Shown piece after piece: positions 36,897-49,800 of a DNA stretch of 64,000 bases. Source of the stretch: Pseudomonas hygromyciniae (lineage in GTDB: Bacteria; Pseudomonadota; Gammaproteobacteria; Pseudomonadales; Pseudomonadaceae); the NCBI RefSeq assembly GCF_016925675.1, contig NZ_CP070506.1, positions 2,912,501 to 2,976,500 on the forward strand. The letters run 5' to 3'. Position numbers and translations under genes: made by a program. The notes below the pieces were generated by a model. The model ran no database searches. It was not told the origin of the DNA and saw only the letters and a list, made by a program, of their open reading frames with translations. Numbering within the stretch: position 1 is the stretch's first letter; each line of letters begins with the position of its first letter.

Positions 36897-38234
36897 TCAA
36901 AACGCTAGTTTCGGTCCCAGATAAGCATTGGCACTGGCGATGTCATCGTCTCCCAGGGCACCAACATTGGCCGCCAGCCGCAATTTGGTCAGCAGGTAAC
37001 GCAGCTTGGCTTCGAATAGGTCGCGGCGAGCGGTGTAGATCTGCTCTTGGGCATTGAGGATGTCGACGTTGGTACTGCTGCCGGCCAGGAAACCCTTTTT
37101 CGAGGAGTCCAGTGAGCGTTCGCTGGATTTGACCGCTTTTTCCAAGGCGTGGATGCGCGCTTCGCCGCTTTGTACGCCGTGAAACTCCCGGGTGGTGCTG
37201 GAGATAATTTCTTCGCGGGTGGCGTTCAAGTCTTCTTCGGCCTGATCACGGGTCGCGACGCTTTGCCGGGCGCGGGCGCTGACGTAGCCGCCGCTGTACA
37301 GTGGAATGTTCAACTCCAGCCCGGCCGAGGTGTAGCGGTTGCGCTGGTTTTGGGTGGACAGGGTTTCGCTGTCGGCGGCGGTGTAACCCAGCACCAGATC
37401 AAGGGTTGGCCAGTGCCCGGCCTTGGCCTTGGCGACTTCTTCGTCGGCGGTGTTGACGTTCAAGCGCCGGGCACGGATCGAAGGGCTGTCGGTGCCGGCG
37501 CGGATGATCCATTCCTGCAAGTTGTCCGGTTGCAGGGGCGGGGTCGGAAACGTGTCCTGCAGTGTGGCGATGTCTTCGGGCGGCTGGCCGAGGTATTCCT
37601 GCAGAAGGCGTCGGGCCACGGTGACGCTGTCCTCGGCCTCGATCAGTTCAGCCTGGGCCAGGTCGCGTCGGGCGGCCGCTTCGTCTACGTCGGTGATGGT
37701 GCCATCGCCGAGGTCTTTACGCCGTTGGGTCGAGGCCACTTGCTCGTTGAACGATTTGAGTTTGGCCATCGACAGCTCCACGGTTTCGTGGGCCAGCAGC
37801 ACGTCGAAATAGCGCCCGGCCAGTTTCACCGCCGCATCTTGCGCTTTGCCATCGAACACTGCCACGCCGTAGTCGGCCTGGTACTCGACTTGGCGGTACT
37901 CAGCCATTTTCTGTTTGTTAAATAGGGTTTGGCGCAATTGCAGGGTCGCGCCACGGGAATTGTAGTTCAGGTCGTTGGTGTGGCTGTTGCCGTAAAAGTC
38001 CGGCTGTTGTTGCGTGCCGTTGATGTGGTTGTCGAAGGCGGTGATGCCGATTTTGGGCAGCACCCCGGAATGGCCAATGGCTCGGTTTTCCAGGGCGGCA
38101 TCGCGTTCGTGCCCGGCGGACAGGTAAGTCGGACCCTGAAACTGCATCAAGTTCCAGGCTTCGCGCAGGTCCAGCGCCTGAGCAGACGATGCCGCGCAAA
38201 CCAAAACAGCGATGAGCAGGCGGGCGTCGGGCAT
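36897..38234 (-). CDS. TolC-family outer-membrane channel of second type I system
   Basis: 445 residues with signal peptide MPDARLLIAVLVCAASSAQA. The two OEP repeats show AWNLMQFQGPTYLSAGHERDAALENRAIGHSGVLPKIGITAFDN and IIRAGTDSPSIRARRLNVNTADEEVAKAKAGHWPTLDLVLGY. It is a paralogue of AprF. It lies 1 base after the HlyD-family gene and completes an ABC-HlyD-TolC set encoded as 39565-41322, 38236-39584, 36897-38234. The obvious substrate is the RTX peroxidase at 43895-49837. Confidence 0.93.
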   Translation of the reverse strand: MPDARLLIAVLVCAASSAQALDLREAWNLMQFQGPTYLSAGHERDAALENRAIGHSGVLPKIGITAFDNHINGTQQQPDFYGNSHTNDLNYNSRGATLQLRQTLFNKQKMAEYRQVEYQADYGVAVFDGKAQDAAVKLAGRYFDVLLAHETVELSMAKLKSFNEQVASTQRRKDLGDGTITDVDEAAARRDLAQAELIEAEDSVTVARRLLQEYLGQPPEDIATLQDTFPTPPLQPDNLQEWIIRAGTDSPSIRARRLNVNTADEEVAKAKAGHWPTLDLVLGYTAADSETLSTQNQRNRYTSAGLELNIPLYSGGYVSARARQSVATRDQAEEDLNATREEIISSTTREFHGVQSGEARIHALEKAVKSSERSLDSSKKGFLAGSSTNVDILNAQEQIYTARRDLFEAKLRYLLTKLRLAANVGALGDDDIASANAYLGPKLAF

Positions 38235-38235
38235 G

Positions 38236-39584
38236 TCATTGCTCCTTGAAGGCGCTATTGACGCGGTCGAGCAGTGGTTTGAGCAGATAGCTCAGCATGT
38301 TGCGCTCACCGGTTTTGATGGTGACCGACGCGGGCATGCCGGCGCGGATGTGGTTGCTGCCGAGCATGGCCATGCCGGCCGGCGTCACTTCTATTTGCGC
38401 CAGGTAAAACGGCTGCTTGTTTTCCTCGTTCAGCAAGCGGTCGGCGGAGATGGTCAGCACCTTCCCCGGGATGCTGGGTGTTTGCACATGGTTGAACGCC
38501 GGGAACGAAATCATCACCGGCAGACCCGGCGTCATGCGGTCGATGGCTTGCACGGGGATCATCGCGTCGATCTGCAACGGTTCGTGGGCCGGAACGATTT
38601 CCATGATCTTGAAACCGGGGGCGATCACGCCACCGATGGTAGAGATGCTCAACCCCTGGACCATGCCGTCGATAGGCGAACGGATCACCGTGTGCCGCAC
38701 CTGATAATCCAGGGCCTGCAAGCGGTCAGTGAGGGCGCTGTTTTCCTTTTGCACATCGGCGAGCATCGACTGCACCTCCTTGCGGTAATCGAACTCGCGC
38801 TGAAGGATGCGCAACTTGATGTCGGCCACCTGGCCCTTGGCCCGAGCGATGTTGTTGAGGTTGTCAGCCTGGGAGGCATTGAGGTCCGAACCGGCGCGTT
38901 CCAGTTCCAGCATCCGGTTGCGCGGCACATAGCCTTCGGCCGCCAGTTGGCGCACTCCGACCAGTTCCTGATTGAGAAACCCGATCTGCGCCGAACGGGC
39001 ACCGTAGATGCGCTGCAAACCCTTGATCTGCGTTTCGGCGGAAATGAGCGACTCGCGCAGGATGCCAACCTCACCCTCCAGGCTGGTGCGGCGCGTGGTG
39101 AACAGATGACGTTGCAGGTTGATGGCGTTGTTAAGGTGTTCATTGCCGGCGAAGCGCTGCAACATCGCCGGGGCGAATACCACGTCAGGCAAGCCGTCAC
39201 GCTCCGCTTCCAAACGGTTTTCCATGGTCATGGTGGCGATGAACTGCGCGTTGACCACCCCCTTGTTCCGAGAGTGCTTGTGTGGCGTCGAGCCGCACCA
39301 GTTCCTGGTCTTTGCTGACGTTGTCACCTTCGCGCACCAGGATCGCTTCGACGCTGCCGCCCGTGAGGTGCTGGATGGTCTTACGGTTGCTGGTCACTTT
39401 GACGGTAGCGTTGGCGACGATGCCCGCGTCCAGCGGCGCCAGCCACGACCAGAGCAGGAAACCGCCAAACCCGAGGATCACCAACAACACGCCCCAGCGC
39501 GCCGGGCGATGGTCATCGACATCAATATTGGCCCCCCGCGCGCACCAGTTCCTGGCCGCGAGGATCAACACTCAAGGCGCTCAT
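38236..39584 (-). pseudogene. HlyD-family adaptor of second type I system, frameshifted
   Basis: Reconstructed 448 residues. The true start is ATG 39584 (MSALSVDPRGQELVRAG), overlapping the ABC gene by 20 bases. A +1 in C6 39532-39537 (plus strand) and another in C5 39258-39262 break the frame; removing them yields one transmembrane helix (WGVLLVILGFGGFLLWSWLAPLDAGI), a lipoyl motif (VKVTSNRKTIQHLTGG), coiled coil and the C-terminal GMPASVTIKTGERNMLSYLLKPL. Close paralogue of AprE. Both indels are in homopolymers, so the gene is probably intact in the organism. Confidence 0.88.
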
Positions 39585-41322
39585 TTATTCTCTCCCGCGA
39601 ACGGCTGACAGGGTGGGGGGCGCCCACGGTCGGCAGCACACTGGTCTGGCGCAGCGTGGCAAACACTTCCTCGCGGGGGCCGAACAGTTGGGTGCTGCCC
39701 TCACGCAGCATCAAAACTTTATCGACGGTGCCTAGGATGCTCGGACGATGGGAGATCAGCACCGTGGTGCACCCCCGAATCTTCAGATCTTCAAGGACCT
39801 CGATCAGGGCTTTTTCCCCGGCGTCGTCGAGGTTGGCGTTCGGCTCGTCGAGCACGATGATTGCGGGCTCGCCGTAAAGCGCTCGGGCCAGGCCGATGCG
39901 CTGGCGCTGCCCGCCGGACAACGGGTTGCCGTCCACATCCAGGGTTGTGTCGTAACCGTGGGCCAAGCGCAGGATCATATCGTGCACGCCGGCCCGTTTT
40001 GCCGCGACGATCACGGCGTCACTGTCGACCTCGCCGAAGCGGGCGATGTTGTCGGCGATGCTGCCTTCGAACAATTCCACATCCTGGGGCAAATAACCGA
40101 CCCAAGGGCCGAGCTCTTCCTTGTTCCAGAGGTAAACGTCGACACCATCGAGGCGCACCTTTCCGCTTTGCGGCGGCCAGATGCCCACCAGCAACCGCGC
40201 CAGAGTCGATTTGCCCGAGGCGGAGGGGCCGATGATGCCCAGAGACTCACCGGGCGACAGATTGAAGTGCGGGCCGCGAATGATCGATTGGCTCATGCCC
40301 GGCGCCCCGGCGTGCAGGTGCTCCACCGTGAGCATGCCCAACGGTCGTTGCAGCTTCATCGCATCGGCGCGGGACGGAAATTCTTGCAGCAGGTGCTTGA
40401 GCCGCGACCAGGCGCGGCGGCTGGTCAGCAACTGTTTCCATGCGCCAATCAGTTGTTCGACCGGTGCCAGCGCCCGGCCGCTGAGGATCGAGCACGCGAT
40501 CATCATACCGGGGGTGATCGAGCCTTCGATCGCCAGTAGAGCGCCCGTGCCGAGAATCAGTGATTGCAGGGTGATCCGCACGAAACGCCCCAGGCCACTG
40601 ATATAGGCCGCCCGGTCTGAGGCCAGGGTTTGCATTTCCAGGATTCGCAGGTGGCTGGCGAACCAGCGTTGGGTGATCGCCGGCAACATGCCCATGGCTT
40701 CGATCACTTCAGCGTTGCGAAGGTTGTTGTTGGCGAATGTGCCGGAAACTTGCGCGGCCAGCCCGGCCTCGGCCAACGGTTTTTTGGTGGCGATTTCGGT
40801 GAGCCAGGTGAGGGCCACCAGGATCAGCGACCCGCACAGGGTTACGATTCCGAGCAGGGGGTGAATCAAGTAGGCGACAAACAGGTAAATCGGTGTCCAC
40901 GGTGCGTCGAAGAACGCGAACAGTCCGTTGCCAGTGAGAAACTGGCGTACTTGCGCCAGATCTTGCAGAGCCTGCGCCGGGCTGCCGCCAGCTCGTTGCA
41001 AGTTGCGTTCGAACGAAGCGTTGAACACCCGCCGGTTCAGGGCCATGTCCAGTCGATTGCCGACCCGGATCAACACGCGCGTGCGCACCACCTCCAGCAT
41101 CGCCAGCAGGGTGTACAACCCGATCATCAAGATCGTCAGCATCAGCAACGTGGTGAGGTTGCTGCTGACCAATGCCCGGTCATACACCTGCAGCATGTAG
41201 ATGGCCGGCGCTAGCATCAGCAGATTGATCACACCGCTGAACCCGGCAAGCGCATAGAAGGTGTGGCGCAACCGGAAAAGCACCTCGGCAAGCTCGGATC
41301 TCGGGCGGGTTTTCTTGTCCAT
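39565..41322 (-). CDS. Type I secretion ABC transporter (second system)
   Basis: 585 residues, AprD/PrtD class: N-terminal membrane domain (FSGVINLLMLAPAIYMLQVYDRAL, LLMLTILMIGLYTLLAMLEVVR), ATPase domain with GPSASGKST (Walker A), LSGGQRQR (signature) and IIVLDEPNANLDD (Walker B), H-loop SHRPS. No peptidase domain. First gene of the operon running leftwards to the TolC gene. The promoter region is the 313-base gap shared with the divergent response-regulator gene. Confidence 0.95.
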   Translation of the reverse strand: MDKKTRPRSELAEVLFRLRHTFYALAGFSGVINLLMLAPAIYMLQVYDRALVSSNLTTLLMLTILMIGLYTLLAMLEVVRTRVLIRVGNRLDMALNRRVFNASFERNLQRAGGSPAQALQDLAQVRQFLTGNGLFAFFDAPWTPIYLFVAYLIHPLLGIVTLCGSLILVALTWLTEIATKKPLAEAGLAAQVSGTFANNNLRNAEVIEAMGMLPAITQRWFASHLRILEMQTLASDRAAYISGLGRFVRITLQSLILGTGALLAIEGSITPGMMIACSILSGRALAPVEQLIGAWKQLLTSRRAWSRLKHLLQEFPSRADAMKLQRPLGMLTVEHLHAGAPGMSQSIIRGPHFNLSPGESLGIIGPSASGKSTLARLLVGIWPPQSGKVRLDGVDVYLWNKEELGPWVGYLPQDVELFEGSIADNIARFGEVDSDAVIVAAKRAGVHDMILRLAHGYDTTLDVDGNPLSGGQRQRIGLARALYGEPAIIVLDEPNANLDDAGEKALIEVLEDLKIRGCTTVLISHRPSILGTVDKVLMLREGSTQLFGPREEVFATLRQTSVLPTVGAPHPVSRSRERINERLEC

Positions 41323-41635
41323 CGGAAGTTTCCAATGCTGAGGTTTTATGTCCCTCAGCGTAGGAGAGCGACTGTTGGTCGGATGGGCGCGCGGGCCGGG
41401 TTTGTGTTGGCGGCGTTTTATTGGCGGTTTTTAGATCCTTGATAAACAGAGAGTTGCCAGCGTTTGTTTCACAAAATTGTCAGGAAGACGGATGTTTGGC
41501 GGGAAAATTTCGTGCGACCTAAGTCTAATTTTCCAAGCCCCGAGCCCCGGCTTCTCCGACAAACGCCTCACATTCGGGCGGGTTAGCTGCTATTAATCAA
41601 TGGTGTCCGCACACTTGCCCGCCCAGGAGCGCGTC
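41323..41635. promoter_or_regulatory. Divergent promoter region of second type I system and LuxR-type regulator
   Basis: 313 bases without a gene, noticeably AT-richer than the flanks (AAAATTTC, TTTCACAAAATTGTC, TCTAATTTTCC). It contains a GCTGAGG/CCTCAGC hairpin close to the ABC start (41336-41359). It must carry the promoters for the exporter operon and for the response regulator, and is the natural place for that regulator to bind. No operator can be fixed from one sequence. Confidence 0.5.
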
Positions 41636-42331
41636 ATGAACCCGTTTATCCGTATCGGCATTGTTGATGACCATCCGTTGTTGCGTGAGGGTGTGGCCAA
41701 TACCTTGAGAAAAAGAACAGACCTGCAAGTGGTGGAGCAGGGCGCCAGTGCCGACGATGCCCGGACTATTGCGATGCATTCGCGTCCGGATGTGATGCTG
41801 ATGGACGTCAATATGCCGGGGGATGTGTTTGGCACAGTGAGGTTCATTGCCACGCAGTTGCCGGACGTCAAGGTGCTGATGCTGACGGTGTCCGAGTCTG
41901 AGGATGATGCTTACGCCGCGCTGGAAGCCGGGGCGCGCGGCTATGTTTTGAAAGGCGTGAGTGGGCCGGACCTGGTGCTGGCGATCCGCTCGGTCGCCCG
42001 GGGCGATACCTACATCACCCCGGAGTTCGCCAACAAGTTGCTGAGCAATTTCAAAAACATGAAGCGCAAGTACACAAGATCGACCTGACCCATCGGGAGG
42101 AGCAGATCATTCGTGAAGTCTCAAAAGGCCTGACTAACAAGGAAGTCGCGTCCAAGTTGTTGATCAGCGAAAAAAACCGTCAAATACTACATGACCTGTG
42201 TGATGCAGAAGCTGCATGCGCGCAATCGGGTGGAAGCCGTCACTGCCCTGCGCCGCTATTGGGAACACGAAGCCATTGACCGGCTGCACATCAGTGCGGC
42301 GACGCCTATGGACGCACGCAGGGGGTCCTGA
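41636..42331 (+). pseudogene. NarL/LuxR-family response regulator, frameshifted
   Basis: ATG 41636 has AGGAG upstream. Receiver domain: IRIGIVDDHPLLREGV, DVMLMDVNMPG (phospho-acceptor Asp), VLMLTVSESEDDAYAALEAGARGYVLKG. The frame changes near 42071-42073 (one base missing; KYHKIDLTHREEQII expected) and again in the A7 run 42170-42176 (one extra). Corrected, a LuxR helix-turn-helix follows: LTHREEQIIREVSKGLTNKEVASKLLISEKTVKYYMTCVMQKLHARNRVEAVTAL. It is convergent and abutting with its likely kinase (42332-43821). Position between exporter and peroxidase suggests it regulates both. Confidence 0.85.
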
Positions 42332-43821
42332 CTACAGCTTGAGTTGTGCGTTCACCGAGGTGCCTTTGCCGGGGGATGAATCAACGCTGAATTGCCCCCC
42401 CCAGCGATTCGACACGATAACGCAAACCCGCCAGCCCCAGCCGCGTCCGGCCGTGAGGGTCGATCAGCAGCGCGTCAGCGGCCATGCCCGGGCCGTCGTC
42501 CTTGACCGTCACCATCAACTTGCCGTTGAGATGGTTCCCACTCACGACCTGCCCTTGGCCCTGCGCATGCCGATAGGCGTTGTTCAAGGTTTCCTGCACA
42601 AACCGGTAGATGCACAGTTTCAGCGGCAGGGGCGCGGTATCGGGCAGCGGCCCCAGTATCAGTTCGACCTTGGTGCCAGTGCGCTGCTCGTGCCGCTGGG
42701 CCACCAACTGCAATTCCTCGCGCAGCGTCAGTTCATTGATTTCTGGCAGGGCCAGTCCACGAGACAAGTCCCGCACCTCGCGCAACGCATCGGTCGCCGC
42801 GCCGCGAATGGTTTCCATCGACTCCTGATCGACCTCCGAGCAATTCTCGGCCAGGTCGTCAAGCCGGATCAGAATCAGTGTCAGCAACTGTGCCGGGCCG
42901 TCGTGCAAGTCCGCGCCGATACGGCGCAGGGTCAGTTCGTTGATCCGTGAAAACTCCTGAGTCGCGGTGGTCATCTTGCGCTGTAGTGCGGCATTGCTGA
43001 CGTGCAACCGGGTTTGTTCCAGCAGACGCAGGCGCAACGCCACTTGCTGACGCTGGATGATCTTGTCTCCGCCTCTTACCAGGAAAAAAAGCAGCATCAG
43101 CATCGCCAGGGTTGCGGCGCCTACCACCATCCAGACCTGCTGGCGCACCCGGTTGATTTCCTGCTCGAGGCTCTCGGCTCGTTCATAGAACTCTCCCACC
43201 GCGATAATTTTTCCGGTGTTGAACTCGCGCAGCGGCGCATAAATTTCATAAAGCGGCACGTTCATCCGGCGTTCGAATTCGTTTTCTTCCTGATCCAGAT
43301 CCTCGAGGTCCGTGACCACGTTGCCCTTGAGTGCCTCGGCGATCTCGTCCATCGGGAACTTGCGATTGGTGATCGATTTGTCTGCTGTACACCACCGTGC
43401 CGTCGGCTCGCCAGATCTTGATCGAGACAATGTGGCGCTTCAGCGAACGGCTTTCCATGAGCCGGTCCAGGGATTTGATACTGAGAGGCGACAGCCCGTT
43501 ATCGCGGCTCATCTCCTGCACGTAGGGCTCCAGAAACGCCTCCATGTAGTGGGCGCCGGCCTCGGCTGCGCTTTGCACGGCTGCCCGTTCGATCCTTGTG
43601 CTGACCAATTTGCCGACGAAAAACATCGTCAGTCCGAGGATCAGTGCGGCGGCAATCACGAACTGGGTGGAGCGGCTCAGGTTGCGCGTCTGGGTCTTGA
43701 TTCGTTGGAACCAGTGACGGGTGTTGCCGGCCCCGACAGCAGCGGCGGGCTGGACCAAAGTCTCAGTCTGATCACCGACAAAAGTCTGCTTTTTTGATTC
43801 GACTTTTGCATCTTTTGCCAT
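42332..43821 (-). pseudogene. HisKA_3 (NarX/LiaS-type) sensor kinase, frameshifted
   Basis: ATG 43821 (MAKDAKVESKKQ). Membrane helix FVIAAALILGLTMFFVG, an extracytoplasmic segment of about 150 residues, and a second helix VWMVVGAATLAMLMLLFFLV. Phospho-acceptor helix RIGADLHDGPAQLLTLILIRLDDL (HisKA_3) and HATPase parts (YRFVQETLNNAYRHAQ, VKDDGPGM, GLAGLRYRVESLGG). One extra base near 43383-43391 splits the sensor region; another in C8 42395-42402 (plus strand) removes the last strand. Corrected, it ends ...GTSVNAQLKL at 42332. The signal is unknown. Confidence 0.85.
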
Positions 43822-43894
43822 GACGTCGGTTCCGTGATGATCGTGATAAGTCGGTTGGAATACCTCGCTACTCAGCGGATATCTGGAGATTGCC

Positions 43895-46800
43895 ATGTAT
43901 GAGCTAAAGCGCTTCACCCTCAATCAAAACGATATTTCGTTCCTTGAGCAGCAGGTGTCTTTCCCGACCATCCACATCGTGGGCTACAACACTGCGGGTG
44001 AGCCGCTGTATGGCTACGACGGTTCCGATGGCAACGTGCATGTGCTCGGTCTGCTGGGCAGCTTCAACCCGCTGGATGTTCCGCCTGGTGAAACCAGTTG
44101 GTACAACGGCGCGCGCGACCCGATCGGCCTGCGCAACGTTTCCGGGCACTTCAACAACTTGACCCAGGATGGCCAAGCCTGGGGCAGTTTTGGCCAGGAT
44201 TTCATTCGCCTGACCCATGCCGACTACACGCACTACGTCCATCAGAATCTGAGCAACGCGGCGTTGACCGGGCAGGGCGTACCTGTCGGCGCCACACTCA
44301 TGACTGACAATAGTTCACTGTATAGCGATCCGACAGCCTCATTGGTGGACTACACGCCCCGGATGATCAGCCAGACGATTGTCAGTGGCGGGGTGACGTT
44401 CGCCACTGATGCCAATGGGCACATCCAGCACACTGCAACGGGTGTGGCGATCGTCACCGATCCTGGCATTCTCGGCGCCATCGGCGAACTCGATACCACG
44501 TCGCCGGACTCCGGCCAGTACTACATTCGTAACCAGAACACGGTGTCGGGCGACCCGTCTACCACCGGCTGGTTCACCCTGTTCGGGCAGTTTTTCGACC
44601 ATGGCCTGGACTTCATCAACAAACCGAACCAGAACGCGACGATCACCATTCCTCTGGCCCCGAATGATCCGCTGTACGGCTCCATCGGCCCAGATGGTCA
44701 ACCGGTGTATTCGATCAAGGTTCATCGCGCGACGGTCAGCGAAGTGGACGGCCAAGGCCAGGCGCAATACGTCAACCTCGACTCGCCCTACATCGATCAG
44801 AACCAGACTTACGGTGCCAACGACGCCGTGACCCAATTGCTGCGCCAGTGGGTGGCGGACCCTAATCATCCTGGTCAATTCATTGCCGGGGCGGCGCTGT
44901 TCGACGGCACTACGCTCAGTGACGAAGCAGCCTGGACGCTCAATGGCGTGGTGACGCACCAGACGTTGCCGACCTTGAGCGAATTGCGCGCCCATGTCCT
45001 GGCCACCGGTCGTGACGACCTGACCTGGGACGACATCGCCAACTTCCGTGTGCGCGATGCCCATGGGCATGTGCTCGATGCCAACCCAACCACTGCCGGT
45101 GTGCAGGCCGTTTACACCCGCGAAGCCATCTTGCTGGACATGAACCCGCACTTCGACGATGCGCACATCGATCAGGCGAAACTGATGTCGCTGGATGCGC
45201 ACATCACCAGCATCACTTTCGACGCGAACAACCCTTACGGCATGGTCTTCAACTACGACAACTCCGGGCCGAAGAACCTGTTCAGTTTCGTCAACTTCGC
45301 CGACTTCTCGATCAGCGCCACCGGCAGTGCCGATTTCGCCGTGGCCAACGAGTTGCTGCTGCAATCGGTGGGCGATCACTATATTGCCGGTGACGGTCGG
45401 GTAAACGAAAACTTCGGCCTGACCGCCATTCACCACGTCTTCCACGAAGACCACAACGTGCAACTGATCAACCTGCAGCACGAGGTGCTGGCACAAGCCG
45501 ATGCCACGGTGCGGCACAACTGGCAGGTGCAAGTGAGCAACGGCAGCGGTGGTTTCTACAGCGATGCCAACGGCAACTTCACCCTGGCTGACGGCGTCAC
45601 CGTGTCGTGGGATCAGGACAAGTTGTTCTATGCCGCCAAGCTCACCGTAGAAATGGAATACCAGCACGTGGCGATCGACCAGTACGCACGCCTGATCACC
45701 CCGGACCTGCCTGAGTTCGTGACCTACGACTCGGGCATCAACACCAATATCTCGCTGGAATATGGTCAGGCCGCATTCCGCTTCGGCCACTCGCAACTGC
45801 GCGAAACCATCGATGCCCTAGAGAAAAATGCCAGCGGAGGCTACGACCTGACCGGTGCGATTACCCACTACGCACTGGAACAGGCGTTCCTTAATCCTGG
45901 CGGTTTTGCCGAAGTGGGGCCGACCGCGATTGCCCTGGGCATGACCCGGCAGATCAGCAACGAAATCGACGAGTTCGTGACTCCGGCGCTGCAACAGGGT
46001 TTGCTCGGCCAGCCACTGGACCTGGCGACCATCAACCTGGCTCGTGGTCGCGATTTGGGTCTGCCGACCCTGAACCAGGCACGCCAGCAGATTCACGACG
46101 CACTGATTGCCGAGCGCGCCTCTCCGGCCGGGGCGCAGCATCACACCAACCTGATTGTCGATGGCCTGACGCCCTATACCAGTTGGAGCGACTTCGCCAA
46201 CAACATGATTCATCCTGAATCCCTGGTGAACTTCATCGCTGCATATTCCTTCGACGGTGATAAAGCCCACGCCCAGGCGATTATCGATGCTGATATTTCA
46301 GGGCTCACCGTCAACTATGCCGGCGGCAGCGTCACGGCCGAACAGGCGGCGTATTTCCTTTCCGGCGCGGCGGACGCCAACGGCAATCACGTGGCCGGTT
46401 ATGACGGCTACAACGCGATCGACCTGTGGATCGGTGGCCTGGCGGAAAAACATGTCTACACCGGTCAACTCGGCACCACCTTCAACGCGATCTTCGAAGA
46501 TCAAATGGAACGGTTGATGGACGGCGACCGCTTCTACTACCTGTACCGCCTCGATCTCGGGTTGCCAGCGATGACCAACCTTAACGAGCAGGTGGTCACC
46601 GAGCAATTCAAGGACATTATCGAGCGCACCACCGACGCCCGGCACCTGGCCGGTGATGTGTTCGGCTATGCCGACAGCTACATCGAACTGAGCTACACCG
46701 ATTCCGGCGCCAGTGCCACCGCGTACAAGAGCGAGCACAAGTACGGCACCCTGATCGCAGCCAACCATGTAGGCGTTTATTCCACTGGCGGCAGCGGCGG

Positions 46801-49800
46801 TATCGGCGGCAACGGTCTGCTGATGAGTCTGGCCAACCCGGAAACCCATGTGGCGCAAACCTACATCCGCGACTATCGTCCAGACCAAGGGCAGAACCCC
46901 GACGGCACGGCCGCAGTGGGCTACAACTCCCACGAAGTGTTGGTGGGCACCGACTACAACGATTGGCTCGACGCCGGTGATGGCGATGACACGATTTACG
47001 GCGAAGGTGGCGACGATATCCTTGACGGCAAGTCCGGCGCCGACCATATCTACGGCGGCGACGGCAACGACGTGATCTACGGCGGTGACATCGAAGACTT
47101 CCTCGATGGCGGGGAAGGGGACGACACCATTTATGCCGGGACCAGCGCCGGTGTGCTGGATGTGGTGATTGGCGGTGGCGGTAACGATCACCTCTATGGC
47201 GAAGCCGGAATTGACGAACTATATGGTGGCGCCGGCAATGACTACATCGATGCCGGTGGCGACACCGACCTGGTGCATGGCGGTGACGGCAACGATGAGA
47301 TCTACGGCGGTGACGGCCCGGACATTCTGTTCGGTGAAGACGGCGACGACATCATTTCCGGTGGCTCCACGGGTGACCAGGAGTTCGGTGGTGCCGGTGA
47401 CGACATTCTGTTGCCGGGCCTCGGCGGTGCACCCGGCCAGGGCGATGGTGACGAAGCGATTGGGGATGTCGGTTTCGATATTGCGGCGTTCAGCGATGTG
47501 AATATTGCACTGGACGCGGCGGCTGACCTGAACAATCAGAACGTCGTGGCGGCACCGGGTACGGGCGTGCTGTTCCAGCCGTTCAACGCCTTGCTGACGG
47601 ATGTCGAAGGGCTTATCGGTTCGCACTTCAGTGATAGCCGGCCGAACATGGTTACCCCGGCCAATCCTCTGGCGGGTCTGATCGGCAATGCCACGGAGAA
47701 CTGGCTGATTGGCGGCAGTGGTGATGATGTTTCCCAAGGCAATGGCGGCAATGACGTGATCGTCGGTGACTCGATCAAGCTGGCCGATCTGAACCATTTG
47801 CTCGCCAGTCAGGGCTTTGCCCAACACTTTACTGGCCTGCAATCGACTCGCCCTGATTTCATTCTGGGTGACAACCATGCAGCCGCCGGCACCGCTGACG
47901 GCGCTGCGGATGCGGCGCTGTACAGTGGCAATTTTGCCGACTACAGCATCACCAAATTCACTGACACGCGCCCCGGCGGTGAACTCATCACTGCGTTCAA
48001 AGTTGTCGATTTGCGGGTGGGCGCAGCGAATGTCGATGGCACCGACATCGTGATTGGTGTGGAAAAGCTGCGTTTCGCCGACCGCACGATCAACCTGAAC
48101 ATCACCAACCATCTGCCGACTGGCAATGTGCAGTTGGCGGGCTTTGCCACTGCGCCGACCACCCCCGGTCGTCCGGTGCCTGCACAATACCGACTGACCG
48201 CCAACACTTCGGCGATCCAGGACGCCGACGGTTTGCCCGGGCCAAGTGGGTTTTCCTATCAGTGGCAAGCGCTGGTAGGAGCCCCCTGGCTGAGTATCGC
48301 CGGGGCAAATGCGTCGACCTTTGCGCCGACCGCGGCACAGTTTGGTCAGCAACTGCGGGTGGTCACGACCTACACCGATAACAACGGCACGGTGGAGCAA
48401 CTCACGTCCGACCCGTCGGAGGCGGTTGGACGCTTCATCGAGGGCACCAACTTCTTCAGTAACACACTCAATGGCACCAACTATCAGGACATCCTGATGG
48501 GCTACTCGGGTAACGATGTGCTCAATGGCGGCCTCGGTTCCGACCTGCTGGACGGCGGTACCGGCAACGACACCATGCGCGGCAATGCCGGCAATGACAT
48601 CTACATGGTCGATGCCAATGGCGACGTGGTGCAGGAGAATCTGAACGAGGGCACCGACACTGTCATGTCGTCGCTCAGCTACACCTTGGGCGCCAACGTC
48701 GAAAACCTGACCCTGCTCGGTTCGAACAACATCAACGGCACGGGTAACGCACTGGATAACGCCATCCATGGCAACAGTGGGAACAACCTGTTGAGCGGTC
48801 TGGCGGGCAATGACTTCGTCTTCGGCGAAGCGGGCAACGACACGCTGCTGGCGTCGATCAATGATGGCAACGACCACTACGACGGTGGTTCGGGCGCCGA
48901 CACGTACGACCTGTCGGCTACCTCGGCGGCGGCCACGGTGGACTTGCAGGCCGCCACGTCAGCCAGCGCGCAGACCGGCAGCGACAGCCTGACCGGAATC
49001 GAGAACGTCACTGGCAGCTCGGGCAGCGACCATATCCAGGGCGATGCGGCCAGCAACCTGGTGCAGGGGCAGGGCGGCAACGACTGGATCGACGGCGGCA
49101 GTGGTGATGACACCCTCGTCGGTGGGCAAGGCCTGGACAATGTGTACGGCGGACTGGGCAATGACGCCTTCCTGGCGTCGGTCAACGATGGCAACGACAC
49201 CTATGACGGCGGCGCTGGCACCGACACCTACGACCTGTCGGGCACTTCGTCCAACGCCACGGTCAACCTGGGCACCGGCCTGGCCAGCAGTTCGCAAACC
49301 GGTAACGACACTTTGGTCGGCGTGGAAAATGTCATCGGCAGCAGTGGCACCAACAGTTTGACCGGCGACAACAACGCTAACGCCTTGACCGGCCAGGGTG
49401 GCATCGACACCTTGAGCGGCGGTGGCGGCGCCGACACGCTGACCGGTAATGGCAACCGCGATACGTTGACCGGTGGCGCAGGGGCGGACATGTTTGTGTT
49501 CAGCTCGGTCAACGACTCGGGTACATCGACCGCAAGCCGCGACGTGATCACCGACTTTGTGCACGGAACCGACCACATCGATCTGTCTTTGATCGATGCT
49601 CGGACCTCCGGCGCTGGAGCGGCAGGCAATCAGGACTTCACCTTCCTTGGCGAGTGGAATGGCGCCGGCAACGAATTCAACAACCAGGCGCAATTGAAGT
49701 ACCACTTCGTCAATGTCGGCGGGGTCGATCACACGTATGTGGAGGGCAACGTCAACACTGGCAATGCGGCCGATATCCAGATCGATCTGGTCGGGCATAT

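Noticed and set aside
46960..49500. Regularly spaced short repeats that might suggest a CRISPR array or satellite
   Set aside because: These encode RTX nonapeptides (GGxGxDxxx) in frame within the peroxidase; no identical direct repeats with unique spacers.
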